A DNA stretch of 64,000 bases from Thermoanaerobaculia bacterium (GTDB lineage Bacteria; Acidobacteriota; Thermoanaerobaculia; UBA5066), in assembly GCA_022071945.1 (NCBI GenBank), contig JAJVIN010000004.1:34827-98826 (forward strand). The letters run 5' to 3'. This document shows, in pieces, positions 42,294 through 51,000 of the stretch; position 1 is the stretch's first letter, and each line of letters starts with the position of its first letter. The notes beneath the pieces were generated by a model. It was not told the origin of the DNA, ran no database searches, and worked only from the letters and a program-made list of their open reading frames with translations. Both the position numbers and the translations under genes were made by a program.

Positions 42294-44276
42294 ATGAAAT
42301 CCACACTGCTCCGACTCATGGCCCTGAGCCTCGTGCTCACCTGCGCTCCCGCCATAGCAACCCAGAACCAGCCCGATGTGATCGGTGAAGAGATTCCGCT
42401 CACAGTGGCGCGGGTTTCTCCGGGGCAGTCGGACCTGATGTCCGTTGTCCGGCCGGGCGATGACGAGGGGGGGCTCGCTCCCGTCCGCGAGGCCGAGCTC
42501 GTCTGGGCCACCGAGCTGTTCTTCGAGGGTGCCGACTACATCGCCCCTCACTTCTCTCGTTTCGATCTCCCCCAGGGGGCGTACGCGGTCGTTCGCTCGC
42601 TGGACGGAACGCGCTCCTGGAGGTACGAGGGGCGCGGGAAGAACGTGAATCCTGGTGAGGGATTCTGGGCGATCCACATTTATGGTGAGTCGGCGATCGT
42701 CGAGGTCTACAGCAACCGGCCGCTCTCGGAAGGAGCCGTGACGATCGACAGGTTCGCCCGTGGGTTCAACGCCCGGGAGCTTTCCGGAGGCAAGAACCCC
42801 AAGGCTCCGCTCGCGCTGTGTGGGAGCGATGACTCGGCGTGGGCCAAGTGCTATCAGACGACCGAGGCGAACGCCTACAACAAGAGCAAGGCCGTCGCGC
42901 GCCTCATGATCAATGGCACGGGCGCCTGCACGGGCTGGCTCGTGGGCAACCAGGGTCACGTGATGACGAACGAGCACTGCATCACGCAGGCGAGTGACGC
43001 GACGAACACGACCTTCGAGTTCATGGCCGAGGGCGCCACCTGCTCGACGAGCTGCGCGACCTGGGGGGGATGCCCCGGAACGGTCGTCGCCTCGACGTCG
43101 ACCTTCGTGAAGAACGACGCGGCCCTGGACTACGCTCTCGTCAAGCTGCCGACGAACCCGACGGGCACTTACGGCTACCTCCAGCTCCGGACGAGCGGCG
43201 CCGTCCTCAACGAGCGGATCTACATCCCGCAGCACCCGGCCGCGTGGGGCAAGAAGATCGCCATGAAGGACGGATCGGCGAACGCCACGGTCAGCAGTCT
43301 GAACACGACCCCGTGCTCGGGTGGCAGCGGTGACCTCGGCTATAACGCCGACACCCAGGGCGGCTCGTCGGGTTCTCCCGTTCTCGGCTACAGCGACAAT
43401 CTCGTCATCGGCCTCCACCACTGCGGCACGTGCCCGAATCGCGCCGTTCCCATCCAGGCCGTGATCTCGAGCCTCGGGTCCCTCCTTCCTCCGGGCTCGA
43501 CCGCTGGCGGCGGCGGCGACACGACGAAGCCGGCGACGTCCGTGACGGCTCCGGCCAACGGCGCGACGGTGGCCGGAACGGTCACCGTGACCGCGACGGC
43601 CTCGGACAACGTCGGTGTGACGAAGATCGAGATCTACATCGATGGAGCGCTGAAGACCTCGAACACGAACGCGACGTCGCTCTCCTATTCCTGGAGCACC
43701 ACGTCGGTCGCCAACGGCTCCCACACTCTCTACTCGAAGGCGTACGACGCCGCGGGGAACTCCCAGACCTCCACCACTATCACCGTCACGGTCAACAACA
43801 CGACGGGCGGGCAGCAGCTCCTGCTGAACCCCGGATTCGAGTCGGGCAATGTCAACTGGACCGCCACCTCGGGTGTCATCACCAGCAGTACCAGCCGGCC
43901 GGCCCGGACGGGCAGCTGGAAGGCGTGGCTGAACGGCCTGGGCTCGACAAGCACCGAGACGGCCTATCAGAGTGTGACGATTCCGGCTTCCGCGACGACC
44001 GCGACTCTCACTTTCTGGCTCCGGATCGACACGGCCGAGACGACGACTTCCACGGCTTACGACAAGCTGCAGGTCCAGATCCGCAATAGTTCGAATGCGG
44101 TCCTGGCGACCCTCGCGACCTACTCGAACCTGAACAAGAACACGACATACACGCAGAAGTCGTTCAGCCTCGCCGCCTACAAGGGGCAGACCATCCGCGT
44201 CTATTTCCTCGGGACGGAGGACTCGAGCCTCCAGACGTCCTTCGTCATCGACGACACGGCCCTGAACGTCCAGTAA
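42294..44276 (+). CDS. secreted trypsin-like serine protease with Ig-like and C-terminal beta-sandwich domains
   Basis: 660 aa with signal peptide (about 1-22). The protease core carries a complete triad: H228 (TNEHC), D279 (LDYALVKL), and S359 (GGSSGSPV), plus paired cysteines, as in lysyl-endopeptidase/trypsin-like S1 enzymes. A glycine linker leads to a bacterial Ig-like domain (about 405-500; PATSVTAPANGATVAGTVTVTATASDN, shown here only as key words VTVTATASDNVGVTKIEIYIDG). A carbohydrate-binding-like beta-sandwich follows to the end (NPGFESGNVNWT ... FVIDDTALNV). RBS CAGGAG. A hairpin terminator follows directly. Extracellular role; target unknown. Confidence 0.92.
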   Translation: MKSTLLRLMALSLVLTCAPAIATQNQPDVIGEEIPLTVARVSPGQSDLMSVVRPGDDEGGLAPVREAELVWATELFFEGADYIAPHFSRFDLPQGAYAVVRSLDGTRSWRYEGRGKNVNPGEGFWAIHIYGESAIVEVYSNRPLSEGAVTIDRFARGFNARELSGGKNPKAPLALCGSDDSAWAKCYQTTEANAYNKSKAVARLMINGTGACTGWLVGNQGHVMTNEHCITQASDATNTTFEFMAEGATCSTSCATWGGCPGTVVASTSTFVKNDAALDYALVKLPTNPTGTYGYLQLRTSGAVLNERIYIPQHPAAWGKKIAMKDGSANATVSSLNTTPCSGGSGDLGYNADTQGGSSGSPVLGYSDNLVIGLHHCGTCPNRAVPIQAVISSLGSLLPPGSTAGGGGDTTKPATSVTAPANGATVAGTVTVTATASDNVGVTKIEIYIDGALKTSNTNATSLSYSWSTTSVANGSHTLYSKAYDAAGNSQTSTTITVTVNNTTGGQQLLLNPGFESGNVNWTATSGVITSSTSRPARTGSWKAWLNGLGSTSTETAYQSVTIPASATTATLTFWLRIDTAETTTSTAYDKLQVQIRNSSNAVLATLATYSNLNKNTTYTQKSFSLAAYKGQTIRVYFLGTEDSSLQTSFVIDDTALNVQ

Positions 44277-44302
44277 AGAACGGCCGCTTTCCCTTACTGT
44301 TA

Positions 44303-44325
44303 GGCCCGGGCGTCTCGCCCGGGCC
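44303..44325 (+). terminator. intrinsic terminator after the secreted protease
   Basis: GGCCCGGGCG pairs perfectly with CGCCCGGGCC around a 3-base loop, followed by GTTCTGTCT. Starts 27 bases after the protease stop. Confidence 0.8.
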
Positions 44326-44487
44326 GTTCTGTCTCTCCAGGAGACCCGCGGACCCGGCGAACCGGCATGGGATTCGACCGGCGCCGGAAGGCGACTCGCC
44401 GAGCCGCCACCGCGGACAGCCTTCTCGAGGCGTGCATCCTGGGCTCGAGAGAGCGATGGACGAGCGGGTGCTAGCATCCGGGCCGCC

Positions 44488-45594
44488 TTGGACCCTCTCG
44501 CCCACACCCTCGTCGGCGCCACGCTCGGTGAAACCCGCCTCAACCGCTCCACACCCCTGGCCCGCACGGCGCTCCTGATCGCCGCTAATCTGCCCGACAT
44601 CGACGGTGTTTGTTCGCTCTGGGGGCCGGACGTCATGCTGGGGTGCCGGCGCGGGCACACGCACGGGATTCTGGCGGTCGTGGTCCTTCCTCTCGTCGTC
44701 ACCGGCCTCTTCTGCCTCGTCGACCGCTTCTTTCGCGTGCCGAGGGGACGGCCTCCGGTTGTGCCTCGGGCGATCTTCGGGCTCTCTCTTCTGGGTGTCG
44801 CGACCCACCCGTTTCTCGACTGGCTCAACAACTATGGAATTCGCCTGCTGATGCCCTTCAGCGGCGAGTGGTTCTACGGCGATGCCCTCTTCATCATGGA
44901 TCCCTGGCTCTGGCTTCTGGCGGCCTGCGCGGTGGTGGCGGGCCAGAGTGCGTCCCGCTCGAGCGTGGCGAGCTGGACCGTCCTTGGAGTTCTCACATCC
45001 GCACTCGTTCTCTCGACGGGCTTCGTTCCGCTCGCCGCCAAGCTCGTCTGGCTTCTGGGGCTCGCCGCCGTCGTCATCCTGCGCGTTTCGGGGTGCGGGG
45101 AAGCTGGAGTTCCGCGCCTTGCGGCCGCCGCCCTGGGGACGATGGGTCTCTATGTCATCGCGATGGTGGCCGGGAGCGCGCTGGCTCGGGAGCAAGCGCG
45201 TGCCTGGTACCGGGAGCACGGAATCGAGGCGGGTACGGTGATGGCCGGCCCCGTTCCGGCCCGGCCTTTCGTCCGCGATGTGATCGTGAAGGCCGGAGAG
45301 CACTACCACTTTGCCGAGTTGAACTGGCTGGGAGATCCGATCTTCAGGCCCGCTCGTCCAGCGATGCCAGTCGGCGACGGCCCCATTCCCCGCGCGGCGC
45401 TCGCGCAACTCCCCGGTCTAAGGACCTGGATTCGGTTCCCGGCTTTCGAGACAGTCGAGGTCGAGGACGGCTACGAAGTCCGGATCCGGGATGTCAGGTA
45501 TGACCGGCAGGGGACGGGCCTCGGCTCGGCGGTCGTGCGCGTGCCGCGGAGTGCGGCGGGGGCGGCCGGGGGGCCGGAAGAGATCGTCGAGTGA
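44488..45594 (+). CDS. DUF457/YdjM-type membrane-bound metal-dependent hydrolase
   Basis: 368-aa inner-membrane protein with about five to seven TM segments. The family's metal-ligand motifs are all there: DPLAHTLVGA at the N-terminus, NLPDID, RRGHTHGI and HPFLDWLNNYG. TTG is the start because the DPLAHT motif must be near the N-terminus. Substrate of this family is unknown; some members are LexA-regulated, but no LexA box is evident here. A soluble C-terminal region of about 120 residues follows the last TM. Confidence 0.83.
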   Translation: MDPLAHTLVGATLGETRLNRSTPLARTALLIAANLPDIDGVCSLWGPDVMLGCRRGHTHGILAVVVLPLVVTGLFCLVDRFFRVPRGRPPVVPRAIFGLSLLGVATHPFLDWLNNYGIRLLMPFSGEWFYGDALFIMDPWLWLLAACAVVAGQSASRSSVASWTVLGVLTSALVLSTGFVPLAAKLVWLLGLAAVVILRVSGCGEAGVPRLAAAALGTMGLYVIAMVAGSALAREQARAWYREHGIEAGTVMAGPVPARPFVRDVIVKAGEHYHFAELNWLGDPIFRPARPAMPVGDGPIPRAALAQLPGLRTWIRFPAFETVEVEDGYEVRIRDVRYDRQGTGLGSAVVRVPRSAAGAAGGPEEIVE

Positions 45595-45725
45595 GCCGTC
45601 GGCGCGTGTCGTCCCGGTGACGACGAATCGTCGAACCACTCGGGTGGGGCGTCCGGCACCTCGAGGGAACCGGCTCGCCGGCAAGATAGGACGCCCGTCA
45701 TGCCAAGAGAAATTCTGTCGAGATA

Positions 45726-46793
45726 TCAGGGGGCGGTGCGCGCCGGTTTCGCCGGGGGCCTGGAGAGCGAGACCGGCGACCAGCCGAGGCCATCCGGCTC
45801 CTTCCCGGCCTTCACCGCCGCGGTGACGGCTCCCTTCTCGAGATCGATCACGGCGATCAAGTCGGCGTTCGCGTTCGCCACGTAGGCGACCTTCCCCGAC
45901 GGTGGAATCAGGATGCCGATCGGGACGGGGCTCTTCCCGAAGCGGTCACCGAAGAGACGGCCGTCGGGATCGGCCGAGGTGAAATCCATCTTGACCCGGT
46001 TCAGCTCCTTGCCAGAGGCGGTGTCGAAGAAGACGACGTCTCCGCTCCGAGCGTTGGAAACGAGGGCTCTCTTGCCGTCCGGGGTGAATCGAAGGCGGAT
46101 GGGGAAAGAAGCCGAGGCGAGGGTCCTCTTCTTCTCCAGAGTTGCGGGGTCGAGGACACTGATGGTGTCGGCGGCCCGGTTCGTCACCCAGAGCTCCTTT
46201 CCATCCGGTGTCAGACCGATCCCCTCGGCACCGTCGCCTGTCGCGACGGATTTCGATTCCCCCGTCATCACGTCGAGGGCGGTCACCGACCCCGACCGGA
46301 TGTTGGCGACGTAGATTCGGCTTCCGTTCGAATCGACGGCGAGCATGTGCGAGAGCTTCTGCCCGGTGGAGATCGTCTTCGTCACTTTCCGAGCCGGTAA
46401 ATCGACGAGGACGACGGCGTCGCTTTCCTCGACTGTCACGGCGACTTCCTTGCCACCTGGGAGGAACTCGATGCCGTGGGGCCGTTTGTGCGGGCCGAGG
46501 TCGATCGTCCCGGCGGCCCTGGCTCCGGAGATATCGATGACCGTGAGCGTCGAGCCGGGCTCCTTCTGCCCGTAGTTCGTGACGACCGCGAGCTTTCCGT
46601 CGGGCGAGACGGCGACCTCGTGCGGGCCCGTACCCGTCTCCACGACGGCGCGTGTCTCGCCACTGGCCGCGTCGATGAGGGACGCCGTGGCCTCCCCCTT
46701 GTTCAGGGCGATCAGGGTAGCCGCGCTCGCGGGAACCGAGCTTGCGGTGAGCATCACGGCGGCGATGAGAGGAGAGAGGCGGCGCTTCTTCAT
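45726..46793 (-). CDS. YncE-like beta-propeller protein (YVTN repeats), exported
   Basis: 355-aa protein with a signal peptide (MKKRRLSPLIAAVML...SASA, about 1-25). Six to seven repeats of about 40 residues with the pattern A(V)SPDGK(L)AVVTNY...(L)TVIDI...G, characteristic of YVTN-type seven-bladed propellers. The family includes E. coli YncE and surface-layer proteins; the function is generally unknown. ATG 46793 is chosen over the in-frame upstream ATG because it begins a signal peptide; GGGGG precedes. Convergent with the DUF457 gene. Confidence 0.85.
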   Translation of the reverse strand: MKKRRLSPLIAAVMLTASSVPASAATLIALNKGEATASLIDAASGETRAVVETGTGPHEVAVSPDGKLAVVTNYGQKEPGSTLTVIDISGARAAGTIDLGPHKRPHGIEFLPGGKEVAVTVEESDAVVLVDLPARKVTKTISTGQKLSHMLAVDSNGSRIYVANIRSGSVTALDVMTGESKSVATGDGAEGIGLTPDGKELWVTNRAADTISVLDPATLEKKRTLASASFPIRLRFTPDGKRALVSNARSGDVVFFDTASGKELNRVKMDFTSADPDGRLFGDRFGKSPVPIGILIPPSGKVAYVANANADLIAVIDLEKGAVTAAVKAGKEPDGLGWSPVSLSRPPAKPARTAP

Positions 46794-47107
46794 GTGGAAC
46801 CCCCGGAAACCATGGTCTTCGGGCCTTGCTACGACCAGAAGGCGCGATCGGACGTCGGAAGGGCTCTCTCCTGACTCGAGTGGGCCGGACTCCACGGTGG
46901 AAGGAGCGGCGCCGTGCCCGATCACAGCGGGGAGAACGGCGAACGGAAGACCGGCCCCGCATGGGAAGAAGGCGATCGCGTGCCCAGGAACGAAGGGGCG
47001 GGAACGTGGGGCGGGAACGCGGGGGCGGGAACGCGGGGCGGGAACGCGGGGCGGGAACGCGGGGGCGGGAACGCGGGGGCGGGAACGCGGGGCGGGAACG
47101 CGGGAAG
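46794..47107. other. intergenic region with G-rich repeat
   Basis: Upstream of the YncE-like gene. Nothing gene-like in 46794-46990; the rest is the 13/14-bp G-rich repeat. Open frames across the repeat are artefacts of composition. Confidence 0.6.
46995..47107. repeat. 13/14-bp G-rich tandem repeat, eight copies
   Basis: Eight copies of GGGGCGGGAACGC or a 14-bp form with one more G. GGGAACG starts at 47000, 47013, 47027, 47040, 47053, 47067, 47081 and 47094, so unit lengths are 13 or 14. Runs of three to five G recur on the plus strand, so G-quadruplex formation is possible. Confidence 0.9.
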
Positions 47108-47165
47108 AGAGCCGGGGACAGCGCCTTGCTTGTCCCCGGCTAATCTCTGATGCCCCTTCCGGGGC
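47108..47165 (+). repeat. left REP-like double hairpin flanking the RAYT gene
   Basis: Stem 1: AGCCGGGGACA (47110-47120) with TGTCCCCGGCT (47131-47141), 10-nt loop. Linker AATCTCTGAT. Stem 2: GCCCC (47152-47156) with GGGGC (47161-47165). The 48 bases 47108-47155 recur inverted at 47612-47659 with 46 identities. Confidence 0.85.
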
Positions 47166-47176
47166 GGGGGAGAGCG

Positions 47177-47596
47177 TTGTCGACTTTTCTGAGCCTTCAC
47201 TATCACGTCGTTTTCAGTACCAAGAACCGGCTGCCCCTGATCGAGGACTCCTGGCGGATGCGGTTTCATGCGTTCTCCGGGGGAGTCGTGAATCAGCTTG
47301 GCGGAGTGCCCGAGAGTGTTGGCGGTGTCTCCGACCACGTCCATCTGCTCATGGGCTTGCGCGCCACCCATCGCCTCTCGGACATCATGAGAGACATCAA
47401 GAGCACATCCTCGCGATGGGTCCGGGAAGTGCTTCTCCTTCCATCCTTTGGGTGGCAGGACGGGTATGCGGCGTTCACCGTGAGCCCTTCGAGCCGCGAG
47501 AGCGTCCGGCAGTACATCGAAAACCAGGAGGCTCACCACCGGGCCCGGTCGTTCGCAGACGAGATGAACGAGCTCGAACGCCGAGCTTCTGCCTGA
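47177..47596 (+). CDS. REP-associated tyrosine transposase (Y1/HUH, IS200/IS605-like)
   Basis: 139-aa Y1 transposase. LHYHVVFSTKNR opens the domain, DHVHLL holds the HUH pair (H54, H56), and Y113 in RQYIENQEAHH is the catalytic tyrosine. TTG 47177 is chosen: it gives the usual family N-terminus (STFLSLHYHVVFSTKNR) and has GGGGGAG upstream, whereas the in-frame ATG 47150 lies inside the left REP hairpin. All catalytic residues are intact, so it may be active. Confidence 0.85.
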   Translation: MSTFLSLHYHVVFSTKNRLPLIEDSWRMRFHAFSGGVVNQLGGVPESVGGVSDHVHLLMGLRATHRLSDIMRDIKSTSSRWVREVLLLPSFGWQDGYAAFTVSPSSRESVRQYIENQEAHHRARSFADEMNELERRASA

Positions 47597-47611
47597 CATC
47601 TCTGCCCGAAA

Positions 47612-47659
47612 GGGCATCAGAGATTAGCCGGGGACAAGCAGAGCGCTGTCCCCGGCTCT
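47612..47659 (-). repeat. right REP-like element, inverted copy
   Basis: Reverse complement of 47108-47155 with two mismatches in the loop of stem 1. AGCCGGGGACA (47626-47636) pairs with TGTCCCCGGCT (47647-47657); the small hairpin is TGCCC-gaaa-GGGCA (47603-47616). It begins within 16 bases of the transposase stop. Confidence 0.85.
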
Positions 47660-48093
47660 TCTCTTCAAGCGTGAGGCCGCGGCGAGACCTGACATCCGCC
47701 GGGGTTGGTGTCGCGTGTCAACCGGCTCCTCGGCTCGGGAGCCTCACGCCTTTGCGGGACGGGCCCCCCCTCGAGGGTCGAAAAGGACCAGGCCCGTACG
47801 TTGGAAGGCCCCCCCTCGAGGGTCGAAAAGGACCAGGCCCGTACGTTGGAAGGCCCCCCCTCGAGGGTCGAAAAGGACCAGGCCCGTACGTTGGAAGGCC
47901 CCCTTCGAGCCTCGAAAAGACCCAGGCCCGTACGTTGGGAGACCTCCCGTTCGTGATCGAGAAGGGCCCTGCCCGCACCTCGTGGCACTCCTCTCTCCGA
48001 CGTTCGAGCCGCCCACGACGGGTGAGTAACCGAAGCGCATCCCGCGCCCCGGGAATAGCGTCCAGGCGGCATCGGCCGGGGGACTCTCTACCT
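47660..48093. other. 434-bp intergenic region with a 45-bp tandem repeat
   Basis: Between the REPtron and the heparinase-fold gene. Apart from the 45-bp repeat I see no gene or RNA. Several frames are open because the unit is a multiple of three. Confidence 0.6.
47762..47941. repeat. 45-bp tandem repeat, three exact plus degenerate copies
   Basis: Units start at 47762, 47807 and 47852 and read GGCCCCCCCTCGAGGG, then TCGAAAAGGACCAGG, then CCCGTACGTTGGAA. The first three are identical. A 44-bp fourth copy (47897-47940) has several changes, and a fifth decayed copy is recognisable to about 47985. Identity of the first three suggests recent expansion. Confidence 0.9.
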
Positions 48094-51000
48094 TCAATCT
48101 CCCGCTACGGCCGCAAGGTAAGCCCCGTCCCCCGTTCGCGTGTCCGGCGCCGGACCGTCGTTGACGACGGCATACGAGAGGAATGGGTTGCTTCCGGTGA
48201 GCCGGGTGACGCGCACGTAGGCGTTCGAGACCCCGGGGGCGTGGTTCAGAAGGAGCATCCCGATCTGCGTCCAGCCCGAAGAGTCCAGGGGTTCCGTGTC
48301 GAACGACGCCGCACGGAGGCCCGAGTCCCCGTCGAAGATCTCGATCCGGAAGACGCTCGCGGAGGAGTCGGTTTCCCCGGTGTTCACGAGGGCCAGATTC
48401 GATCGCGTCAGCGAGTTCTGCTGGAGGCCGTAGAGCCAGACCGGCGTCGAGGTGGCCCGGCCAGAGGCCGTGGCCGGATAGAAGACGCCGTAGCGTCCCC
48501 CGCCTCCTGGTGCCGAGGTGCGGGCGCCGAGGAAGAGACCGCTCGAGTCTCCGCTCGTGTCCGTCACGAAGAGGGCTCCAGCGAGTGACCCGGGAGGACC
48601 GATCCCGGCCACGCCGCGTTCCCGAAGCGTGGAGATGAAGTCGGGTGTGATCCTCTTCTCGTTCGCGCCCAGGGAGAGCGAGAACGTCGTGGAGTTCCCC
48701 GGTGTCGTGAGCGACCCGGCGACGAATCGCGCGGACAGAGAACGGGAACGGCCGGAGAGCTCGGAGAGAACGAGCTCGCTCGTGAAACTCCCCGCCTCGA
48801 CCAGGACGGGGAGGATCCAGCCGGTCTCCCGCGTGCTGGATTCCACAACAGGCGGCACGAACGATCCATCGGAATTGGACTGATCATTGATCACGCCGTA
48901 GGCGTAGAACGGAGCCGATCCGGATACGCGTGCCACGCGCACCGAGCCCCTTTCCACCCCGACGTTCTCCATGGCGAGGATCCCCGAGATCTGGAAGAAG
49001 CCGCCGGGGGCGAGAGTCACATCGTCCGGGATGGGAATGGGCTGACCCGAGCCGTCAGGGATGACGGAGAAGGCCAGCCGGATGTCGCCGGATCCCACCG
49101 GGCCCGCGTTGAGAACGGCGACGTTGGAACGGTCGGTCGCGTTTTGCCTGAGCCCATGGAGAAGCACCGGTTGCGAGAACGCTTCCGTTTCCGACAGGGC
49201 CGAATAGGCGAGACCCGCGCGGCCATCCGGTACGGCCGTCGTGGTGCGCGCGGTGGCCGCCGCCGCGAGAGGCGAAGAGAGGTTCGAGAAGGTGATCTGG
49301 AGCGTGCCTCGCCTCGGGTCAGCCGCGGGGATCGGGATCCCGAGCTCCCGCAGGTACTCGATGGCATTCGGAACGATGAGCTGCCGGCCGGCGGCCAGCG
49401 TGGTGGTGGCGCTCCCCGTCCCGCCTCCCGCGGCGGCCGTGTAGCGAAGCGAGAGCTCGGCTGCCGTCGTTCCCCGATTCGTCAGGGCGAGCTCCGTCGT
49501 GAAGAACGACGTCCCGAGCCCCGCGGAGGAAAGCACGATGGGAACGACGAGCGTGCGGGTGAAGGTCTCGGGCGCCGCCGCTCCGATGACCAGGACACCG
49601 CCGGAGTCCGCCGAACTCGATCCGGAGCTCGAGGGCGCGACCGTGAACGTTGTCCCGCCTGATGCTGGCGTGGAGCTGACGCTGAAGCGGGCGCCCGGGG
49701 CAAGCCCTGTGATCCTGTGTGTGTAGGGTCCTCCCGCGGGAACCGTGTAGGTGACGCCGTTGAAGCTCTGGCGTGTCTCCACGGGGAAGAGCACGACCTC
49801 GTTTCTCACCACCGCTCCGGCGTAGGGGGTCCCAGCCGTGCTCTCGATGAGGGTGACCGGAGAAGGAGCGACGCTCCCGTCCGTGGCCTCGAGAACGTGC
49901 AGAAATCGGGTACGAGCCGGGCCGCCCGGAGCCTCGACACGAAGACGCGTCACGACGGGGTCCCCGGCCGAGGCGAATCCGATCTCCTCCCCGCAAACGA
50001 CGGAGGTGGCGGCCGGCTCCACGGCGATCGCGGCGTCCCTGGGCAGGAGAGTCGAGACGTGGAGCTTCTGCCCTTTCGGGGTGGTGGCAGTCGTGCGCGA
50101 CCCGGAAACGGCCGCCGGCCCGGTGAAGCTCAGCCAGAATCGCTTGAAGCGGTTCGCGGTCTTCGTCTCGGCCCTGTCGTAGACGACGATGTGATCCGGC
50201 TTGATCCAGAGGATGTCGCGGCTCGCCGCGAGAACGTCGGTCGATCCCTCGTACTCGGAGTTGTAGAGGTTCGTGGCGTCGCCGGAAGCAAAGACATAGG
50301 ACGGCGCCTCGCTGTGTGCGAGAAGGACCGGATCGCCCGTCGAGACGTAAGCCCACTGTGAGCCCTGCGCCCAGTTGATCCCGCGGTAGCGGCACGGGTC
50401 ATCCGTGTACGGCCGGTCGTTTTCGATCGCGAGCGTGTTGTGGTTGAGCGAGCTGCCGTAGTCGAGGTCGTACCCGGAGCGCTCCTTCACGAGCCACTCG
50501 CCCTGGCGGAAGAGCTCGAACTGGTTCCCATCGCCGCTCTGGTGATCGACCTGGTTGAAGGAGAGCTTGTAGGTGAACCAGGACGCGTTGGTTTCCCACG
50601 CCGTTCGGGCCAGGATCCTGCCCAGCCCCGGTGCGAAGTGAGACAGCGGCAGCGAGGGGCGCGGATCCGCCGGGAGAGCCTTCGTGGGATCGAAGAGAAG
50701 GAAATAGAGGATGGCGTTCTGGAAGTAGCCGCTTGTATCGCGGGTCCGCTCGGCCAGAGCGGCCGCCCCGCCAGGTGGAAGATGGGCGGAGATCCACTTC
50801 CCGGCCGCCGAGCGGGAGTCGTTCCCGTTTTTCTCGTCGAGGAGGGCAAGAGGTCCGAACATCGCGATGGTGTCCGGGGCCCAGTAGATCTGGCCGCTCC
50901 CGTACCACGCCGGCGCGTAGACCGGACCCTCGATGGCGCTCGACGTCACGGGACCCGGGCTGTTGGAGTGAAGGTAGCCCGCCACGAGCTCACCCCAGAA

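Larger units (their letters stand above)
47108..47659 (+). mobile_element. REPtron: IS200-like/RAYT transposase flanked by inverted REP elements
   Basis: A single HUH-transposase gene (47177-47596) between two copies of a REP-like hairpin in opposite orientation. This is the arrangement known for REP-associated tyrosine transposases, which process REP hairpins in single-stranded DNA. No target-site duplication was recognised. No other copies of the same hairpin were seen in the window. Confidence 0.75.

Noticed and set aside
47705..47956. Open frame encoding a 15-residue repeated peptide across the 45-bp repeat
   Set aside because: The repeat unit is a multiple of three, so several frames on both strands stay open; no Shine-Dalgarno, no family, no codon bias.
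47762..47985. Possible CRISPR array
   Set aside because: Units are directly contiguous with no spacers, and no cas genes are present.
46826..48588. Long plus-strand frames across the G-rich repeat, the REPtron and the heparinase gene
   Set aside because: They arise from GC-rich composition and repeats and run antisense or out of frame to supported genes.
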